A stretch of 64,000 nt of DNA from NCBI GenBank assembly GCA_030431095.1, contig JAUIJU010000001.1, positions 1-64,000 on the forward strand, written 5' to 3'. This DNA is from Gammaproteobacteria bacterium (GTDB lineage Bacteria > Pseudomonadota > Gammaproteobacteria > Xanthomonadales > SZUA-36). A program made the translations under genes and the position numbers. Shown here piece after piece: positions 58,097-64,000 of the stretch (position 1 is the stretch's first letter; each line of letters opens with the position of its first letter). The notes under the pieces are model-generated. The model saw nothing but the letters and a program-made list of their open reading frames with translations. It searched no databases and had not been told where the DNA came from.

Positions 58097-58855
58097 ATGG
58101 CGACCCGGCAACGGTTCATGGCCTCTGGCGTTCACTTCGCACTCAGTGCGTTGGTGCTGGCGCCCGTGCTCGTCGCCGTGTTCGTGTTCTGGTACCCGGC
58201 GCCCTGGTTCGAGGTGCAGGGGGCAGCCGGCGTGGTGGCGGTACTGATCGGCGTGCAGATTCTGGCTGGGCCTTTGCTGACCGCACTGGTCTTCCGGCCG
58301 GGCAAGAAAGGACTGGTATTCGACCTGGTGGTCATCGCGGTGCTGCAGCTCATGGCGCTGGGTTGGGGCACCTGGGTCATGCATGACGAACGTCCGCGCT
58401 ACGTGGTGTTTGCGGTCGACCGCTTCGTACCCCTGGCCGGCAAGGACGTGAATGTGGGTGCCGCGGGCATGGAGGCGTTCGACCGCGCGGGGACTGGAGC
58501 TCCGGTGTACGCCTTTGCCGAGATGCCCATGGGCGCGGCGTTCCAGGCATTGCAGGACAGCGTCCTGTTCGGCGGTGGCCCGGACCTGGAACGGCGACCG
58601 GAGTATTGGCGCTCGTTCGAAGGGCTCGGAGGCGCGGTGCTGCAGGCGGCGCGGCCGCTGGGCGAACTGCGCGCGCAGCGCCCGGACCGGGACGGCGCGT
58701 TGGCTGAAGCGGCGCTCGCCCTCGGTCTGGATCCGGAAGACACCCCGTTTTTGCCCGTGGTTGGCAAGCGGCGGGATTTTGCGGCCTTGCTGGACCCCCG
58801 TTCCGCCCGGGTTCTGGACGTGGTGCCGGTCGACCCCTGGATCGGGCGCCGCTGA
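58097..58855 (+). CDS. TfpX/TfpZ-like type IV pilin accessory protein
   Basis: RFMASGVHFALSALVLAPVLVAVFVFWYPAPWFEVQGAAGV...GPLLTALVFRPGKKGLVFDLVVIAVLQL...YVVFAVDRF. Confidence 0.8.
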   Translation: MATRQRFMASGVHFALSALVLAPVLVAVFVFWYPAPWFEVQGAAGVVAVLIGVQILAGPLLTALVFRPGKKGLVFDLVVIAVLQLMALGWGTWVMHDERPRYVVFAVDRFVPLAGKDVNVGAAGMEAFDRAGTGAPVYAFAEMPMGAAFQALQDSVLFGGGPDLERRPEYWRSFEGLGGAVLQAARPLGELRAQRPDRDGALAEAALALGLDPEDTPFLPVVGKRRDFAALLDPRSARVLDVVPVDPWIGRR

Positions 58856-58883
58856 GCGGCCCGTGGCGTGATACCGTAGCGCG

Positions 58884-60044
58884 ATGCGCCCCGAACTGGT
58901 CGACAAGTTGCCGGGATTCGGCACCACCATTTTCTCCGTGATGACCCGCCTGGCGCAGGAGCACGGCGCCATAAACCTGTCCCAGGGTTTCCCGGATTTC
59001 GAAGGGCCGCAGCTGCTGCGCGATCGCGCAGCCTGGCACATGAACCACGGGCACAACCAGTATTCGCCCTTGCCCGGTGTGGCCCCGTTGCGCGAGGCCA
59101 TTGCCGTCAAGGTGGCCGATTGCTATGGCGCCCGACTCGACCCGGAACGTGAGTTGTGTGTTACACCCGGGGCGACCGAGGCACTGTCCTGCGCCATCGC
59201 CTGCACCATCCATGCCGGCGACCAGGCCATCATCATCGACCCGGCCTATGACACTTATGACCCCTGTGTGCGGCTGAACGGCGGCGAGCCGGTTCACGTT
59301 CCCGTGACCCGTGGCTTTCGTGTTGACTGGGACCGTGTCGAAAGCGTGCTCACCGATCGCACTCGCCTGTTGATCCTCAATTCACCCCACAATCCCACAG
59401 GCACCGCCTGGGATCCGGAGGATCTGGAGGCCCTGCGTCGAATCACGCGGAAGCACCCCTTGTTCCTGCTCTCGGACGAGGTGTATGAACACATCGTTTT
59501 CGATGGCCGGCCCCACCTCGGCCTGTTGCGTGACCCGGAACTGTACAAACGCGCATTCGTGGTGTCGTCCTTCGGTAAGACCTATCACGCCACCGGCTGG
59601 CGGGTGGGCTACTGCGCGGCGCCCCCACGGCTGATGTCGGCGTTTTTGCGCATTCACCAGTTCACCAATTTCAGTACCCACACACCCCTCCAGTACGCCA
59701 TTGCCGACGTGCTGCGTGACCTGCCGGAGCACCACCGGACGCTGGGCGCGTTCTATCAGGCCAAGCGCGATACCTTTCTCGATCTGCTCGCCGACACCCC
59801 GTTTCGCCTCACACCGTCCTCCGGCACCTATTTTCAATTGGCCGACTATGGCGAAATTTCGGACGAACCGGACACTGAGTTCGCACGCCGCCTGACCACG
59901 CAATACGGCGTGGCGGCCATTCCGGTGACGCCGTTCTATTGCAAGCCGCCGAACGACCTGCACGTGGTGCGGTTCTGTTTTGCCAAGGACGACGCCACGC
60001 TTGCCGAGGCAGCGCAGCGCCTGCGTGCGGTGGCGCCGGCCTGA
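58884..60044 (+). CDS. ybdL: Methionine aminotransferase-like PLP enzyme
   Basis: INLSQGFPDFEGPQLLRDRAAWHMNHGHNQYSPLPGVAPLREAI...VVSSFGKTYHATGWRVGYCAAP. Confidence 0.88.
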   Translation: MRPELVDKLPGFGTTIFSVMTRLAQEHGAINLSQGFPDFEGPQLLRDRAAWHMNHGHNQYSPLPGVAPLREAIAVKVADCYGARLDPERELCVTPGATEALSCAIACTIHAGDQAIIIDPAYDTYDPCVRLNGGEPVHVPVTRGFRVDWDRVESVLTDRTRLLILNSPHNPTGTAWDPEDLEALRRITRKHPLFLLSDEVYEHIVFDGRPHLGLLRDPELYKRAFVVSSFGKTYHATGWRVGYCAAPPRLMSAFLRIHQFTNFSTHTPLQYAIADVLRDLPEHHRTLGAFYQAKRDTFLDLLADTPFRLTPSSGTYFQLADYGEISDEPDTEFARRLTTQYGVAAIPVTPFYCKPPNDLHVVRFCFAKDDATLAEAAQRLRAVAPA

Positions 60045-60156
60045 ATTTCGGCCTGTCCCGTGTCCTTTGCGACGAACCGTTTATGGATGAGATGAGCGGC
60101 GGGCGCCGTTCGGTGAAATTCACGGCGGCGGTGAAGAAACCCACTACAATGCCCGC

Positions 60157-61266
60157 ATGATGTTAGGGGCGTTGCTGAACAATCATAAAAAGCTGTTCTG
60201 GTGGTTACACCTGGGCGGTTGGGCGTTTTGGGGCATTTTCGTCAAGTACCTGTACACCACGCAGGTGACCAACGAGGAGATTCCCGGATACCACGTCTAC
60301 GTGGCGGTCATCACCGTGATCGGCGCCGTAATCACCTTCGCACTGCGGTTCGCGTACCGCTGGATACTGGGCAAACCGTTCTGGGCGCAGGCAATGACTT
60401 TCCTGGCCGGCAGCGCCGGCGGCGCCTACCTGTGGATGCAGAGCCGCAGTTTCATTTTTCAGCGGTACGTGCAGGACGAGAAAGAGTTTGGCGAGTGGGT
60501 CGAAAAGATGGGCGCCGCCGCGGAAATTTACGAGAGCGTGGCCTATTTTTCCACGTTCACCAGCGCCTGGACGGTAATCGCGGTCTGGAGTGCCCTGTAT
60601 TTCGGCATCAAGTACCACCGGGTGTTCCAGGAAGTCAGTGAGAGCGCACTCAAATCCGCCGCGATGGCGCACGAGGCGCAGTTGAAGATGCTGCGCTACC
60701 AGCTCAACCCGCACTTCCTGTTCAACACGCTGAACGCCATTTCCACCCTGGTGCTGGAGCAGGATACCGAGCTGGCCAATCGCATGGTGACCAAGCTGTC
60801 CCGCTTCCTGCGTTTTTCGCTGGACAACGACCCCATGCAGAAGGTCAGCCTGGACGAGGAACTGGAAGCCATCGGGCTCTACCTGGGCATCGAGAAGGTA
60901 CGCTTCGAGGAGCGCCTGCGCCTGGAAGAAGACATCGAAACGGGCGCGAGGAAAGCCCTGATTCCAAGCCTCCTGCTGCAACCGCTGGTGGAGAACGCCA
61001 TCAAGTACGGAATCGCCCGCTCGGAAGACGGCGGCACCCTCAAGATCTCCGCGCGGGTCTTCGGTGGAGAGTTGTTGCTGGAACTGAGCGATGACGGGCC
61101 GGGCTGTGACCTCGAGGACGGCAACATTTGCGGTGGGGGCGGGGTCGGTCTGCGCAACACCAGGGAGCGGCTGCAGGAACTCTACGGCAAGCACCACGGC
61201 TTTCGCCTGAGCCACACCGACCCGCATGGTCTGACCATCAACATCCGCATACCTTACGAAACCTGA
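60157..61266 (+). CDS. LytS/AlgZ-type sensor histidine kinase
   Basis: N-term TMs; LKMLRYQLNPHFLFNTLNAISTLVLEQ (His_kinase), LIPSLLLQPLVENAIKYGIA (N box), GGGGVGLRNTRERLQELYG. Confidence 0.92.
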   Translation: MMLGALLNNHKKLFWWLHLGGWAFWGIFVKYLYTTQVTNEEIPGYHVYVAVITVIGAVITFALRFAYRWILGKPFWAQAMTFLAGSAGGAYLWMQSRSFIFQRYVQDEKEFGEWVEKMGAAAEIYESVAYFSTFTSAWTVIAVWSALYFGIKYHRVFQEVSESALKSAAMAHEAQLKMLRYQLNPHFLFNTLNAISTLVLEQDTELANRMVTKLSRFLRFSLDNDPMQKVSLDEELEAIGLYLGIEKVRFEERLRLEEDIETGARKALIPSLLLQPLVENAIKYGIARSEDGGTLKISARVFGGELLLELSDDGPGCDLEDGNICGGGGVGLRNTRERLQELYGKHHGFRLSHTDPHGLTINIRIPYET

Positions 61267-61295
61267 TCGTACCGGCCTGGCATCGAGGATCTGCG

Positions 61296-63902
61296 TCAGC
61301 GGTTCCTCTCGGCCCTGCGTATCCTGAACAGCGTGCCCTGCACGTCTTCGTCGATCAGCTGCAGGCGCCAGGCCCTGGCAGGCGTGTCGTCCAGGCCGAG
61401 GCGTTTCCAACGGCGGCTGGCCCACTCCCCGATGATCTCCGACGGGTCGCCATCGGTGAAATCCCCGAGAAAGAGCACGAAGTCCGCGTTCTCCATGCGC
61501 AGGGGGCCGGGCAGCTCATGCACTACCGAAACGCTGTGTGGCAGCAGTTGGTACTTGGCGCGCAGCCCGAAGTAGCGGTGCTCGTCCGGATCCCGTACCA
61601 GGAGGATGCGTCGGGGGGGCGCGCCGAAATGTTCCTCCGCCAGGCGTTCGAGGTAGGACGAGAACACGCCGAGCTCACCATCACGCATGCGCTCCGCTAC
61701 GCTCATGTGACGCAGTTGGGCCAACGACAACTCCGCCTGGCGTACCCGGTCCCAGCCCCAGCGCAGGTCGAGCGCAAGCCAGCCGATGAACAGCATGACC
61801 ACCAGGCACAACACGCCTTCACGACGACCGGCGAAGCACCAGGCCAGCAAACCGGCAAGCAGGACCGTGGCGATCACCAGGCCGGTCAGCGGCAGTGCCT
61901 GGCGCATGGCGCCTCCTGGCAGCCAGTGCGCCGAGCGCTGGGTCCACAGTTCGAAGTCGGTCCACTGCACGGGAAGCAGGGCCAGGGCGTTGCCCAGGTC
62001 CAGGCTTTCGAGGCTCGCCTGCCGGATCGTGGCCGGCGCACCCTGGTTTTCCGGAAAGAAAAACCCGAACTCGACGATCCGGCCGTACCAGTCCTCGGAA
62101 GCGGCCAGGTCGAACACGCGGGCGCCGTCGAGGGTGATGCGGGAAACCTGTCGCGGCTGATTGGCTCGCCGCCAGAAAAACGCCGGCGCCTGGTCCAGGG
62201 AAACGATTTCGTCATCGAATTCGAGGTCCAGCCGCAGCAGCCGCCACTGTGATGAATCCAGGTCCACGCGGCCGGAGGAAAGCAGGGCGATGCCATCCTG
62301 GTACCGTTCGACCATCAGGGTGTCAGCCTCCAGCTGTCCGCCGCCGATCACGAAATCCAGGTGTTCCGCGTCCAGGGCCAGGCGCTGCAGTGTCTCGTCG
62401 CCGTGCATCCGCCATTGCCAGGCCATCACCGACAATCCGACAACCAGGACGGCGCTGCCCAGCCCAAACACGACGGCGCGCCGAATGCCTGGCCGCGCAA
62501 GGGGCGCCAAACCGGCCGGTAACGCCCGCGACAGCGTCACCGTGGCCAGGAACAGCACGGCCGGCAGCATTTGCAAGGGCATCCGGTTGATGGCGGTGTA
62601 GTCCTGCGCCCAGGCGCCTTCGGTAGTGAACACGAAGATGACCACCTGCATCGTGATAAACACCGCGAAAAACGCTCCGCTCACCCGGGCCAGCCGTGGT
62701 GCGTGGCGGGTCAGCAGCAGGCAGCCCGCGGCGAGCACGAAAGCCCACAGCAAGTGCCAGCTACCCAGCAGGAAGGCGTTGCGCAGGTAGGCCTCGCCCA
62801 CGTCGTGAACCTGCAGCGTAATGACGCCCTTGAAGGGGATGAACAACAGGTCACGGCGCCAGCCCACCCGGCCCATGCCGGGAATGTCGATGACCGTCAT
62901 GCCGGTCGCCCAGGCCAACACGGCCAAGGCCACGAGCGCACCGCCGATCATCAACAGGGTTCGGGAACGCAACAGGCTCAGCGCGACAACCAGGGCTCCG
63001 GCCAGGCACCAGGCCAGCCCTTCGACCTTGACGCCCACGCCCAGCAGCAGCAGCGCCGAGCCCAGGAGCACGATCCCGCGTCGTCGCTCCAGCAGGCCGA
63101 GGAGCAGGCCGGTCATGCCCAGTCCCGCGAATCCGGCCAGCCAGATGTCCGCGTACCCGCCCAGGGACATGTGGGCGCCGAAGATGGGCGTTGAAAACAG
63201 GAGATAGATCGCGGCGACCGCGCCGACCCGGCCCACCCCGGCACCGCGCAGGCACCCGGCAAGGCCCAGGGCGATGGCCACGGCGCATGCCAGGACCGGA
63301 ACGTTGACCAGTGTCTCGTGCCACTGGCCCAGGCCCAGCGCCGCCCACAACGGCATCAGCGAAGGCAGGTAGGGATAGCGCAACGCCGGCGTGGTGTAGA
63401 CCTCGGGGTCCGTGCTCAGAATCCAGCTGACGGGACTGACGATGGGCGCCAGGTGTCCGGCGTGAAACCAGGCCTTTGCCCGGTAGACCCAGACGGTCCA
63501 GCCGTCCCAGGGAAACACCGGCTGGGCCAGGATTTCCACCAGCGAGAAGCCGAAGTGAAAGCCAATGCCGCACAGCCCCGCCAATACGAGCCACCGTTCC
63601 GCCGGCGGCAACGAGGCGCCGCTGCGGACCTGCCCGCGTGATGATGCTCGCAGAAGCTGTAAACCGGCAACGGCCGCGACGCCGGCAAAAACGGCATTGA
63701 TGGCCCACCAGGAAAACGCGCCAAGCAGTGCGTCGCTGACGCGCAGGGCGACGGACAGGACGGCAACGCCAAGGAAAAAACCGAAGCCGAGGTGACGCAA
63801 AAGGCTGCCGGGACCTGGCGGGTCGCCAGCCGCCGCGCGCAAGGCGAGGGCGCCGGCGGCCCAGGGCAAGGCGATTCCAAGCAGCAGGTTCAGCAAGGCC
63901 AT
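61296..63902 (-). CDS. Large polytopic membrane protein, possibly GT-C glycosyltransferase-like
   Basis: 868 aa, long N-terminal multi-TM region, C-term soluble domain; no family recognised with certainty. Confidence 0.7.
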   Translation of the reverse strand: MALLNLLLGIALPWAAGALALRAAAGDPPGPGSLLRHLGFGFFLGVAVLSVALRVSDALLGAFSWWAINAVFAGVAAVAGLQLLRASSRGQVRSGASLPPAERWLVLAGLCGIGFHFGFSLVEILAQPVFPWDGWTVWVYRAKAWFHAGHLAPIVSPVSWILSTDPEVYTTPALRYPYLPSLMPLWAALGLGQWHETLVNVPVLACAVAIALGLAGCLRGAGVGRVGAVAAIYLLFSTPIFGAHMSLGGYADIWLAGFAGLGMTGLLLGLLERRRGIVLLGSALLLLGVGVKVEGLAWCLAGALVVALSLLRSRTLLMIGGALVALAVLAWATGMTVIDIPGMGRVGWRRDLLFIPFKGVITLQVHDVGEAYLRNAFLLGSWHLLWAFVLAAGCLLLTRHAPRLARVSGAFFAVFITMQVVIFVFTTEGAWAQDYTAINRMPLQMLPAVLFLATVTLSRALPAGLAPLARPGIRRAVVFGLGSAVLVVGLSVMAWQWRMHGDETLQRLALDAEHLDFVIGGGQLEADTLMVERYQDGIALLSSGRVDLDSSQWRLLRLDLEFDDEIVSLDQAPAFFWRRANQPRQVSRITLDGARVFDLAASEDWYGRIVEFGFFFPENQGAPATIRQASLESLDLGNALALLPVQWTDFELWTQRSAHWLPGGAMRQALPLTGLVIATVLLAGLLAWCFAGRREGVLCLVVMLFIGWLALDLRWGWDRVRQAELSLAQLRHMSVAERMRDGELGVFSSYLERLAEEHFGAPPRRILLVRDPDEHRYFGLRAKYQLLPHSVSVVHELPGPLRMENADFVLFLGDFTDGDPSEIIGEWASRRWKRLGLDDTPARAWRLQLIDEDVQGTLFRIRRAERNR

Positions 63903-63920
63903 GCGCGTCGTTCGGCTTGC

Positions 63921-64000
63921 TCAGTTCCCGTCGGCATCACCGAATCGGGAAGCCTGGCCAGTGGGCGGCCCCGATGGTTCCCGACCCGCGTCGCGGTCCC
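63921..64000 (-). CDS. Possible C-terminal end of an upstream CDS running off the right edge
   Basis: Open reverse frame ...DRDAGREPSGPPTGQASRFGDADGN* ending 18 nt before the 868-aa ORF. Confidence 0.35.
   Translation of the reverse strand, partial: DRDAGREPSGPPTGQASRFGDADGN

Noticed and set aside
57113-59110. 665-aa minus-strand ORF
   Set aside because: Antisense across three well-supported plus-strand genes; Gln/Arg/His-rich shadow frame.

Overview
64-kb chromosomal window from a high-GC, gammaproteobacterial-looking genome. It is densely coded, with no rRNA, tRNA, CRISPR array or transposase that I could recognise. Recognisable blocks, left to right: (i) an edge-truncated FHA gene, two paralogous membrane-anchored coiled-coil VWA proteins and a divergent TPR-CHAT protein (1-5337); (ii) M48 lipoprotein protease, PaaI-like thioesterase, mmuM-like methyltransferase, ettA; (iii) S41 peptidase with a duplicated C-terminal domain, chaC, D-2-hydroxyacid dehydrogenase, ribokinase, DUF2189 protein; (iv) a complete cbb3 oxidase locus ccoNOQP-x-GHIS plus a SafE/CcoJ-like gene; (v) MscS channel, penicillin acylase, and a MacA/MacB-like four-gene ABC exporter; (vi) a surface-glycan locus with a sulfotransferase, a flippase and a GT2-sulfotransferase fusion; (vii) MarC, a membrane-tethered XRE regulator, a Met/His-rich outer-membrane protein and a DUF2946-like protein; (viii) Mla/MCE operon and an RND efflux pair; (ix) a ~1.1-kb non-coding, repeat-built island (52203-53341); (x) PAP2, a DSSGDI-repeat solenoid, upp, LysE, VOC, metallopeptidase, TfpX/Z-like, ybdL-like, an orphan LytS-type kinase and a large membrane protein. 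The best candidate for an undescribed system is the FHA / VWA / degenerate-VWA / pseudo-CHAT cluster. Both VWA proteins carry a MotB/ExbD-like 'Asp + TM' N-terminus, one has lost its MIDAS motif, and the CHAT domain appears to have lost both catalytic residues. The second is the structured repeat island, which shows covariation between two inverted copies. All assignments were made by eye from the translations; no searches were run.
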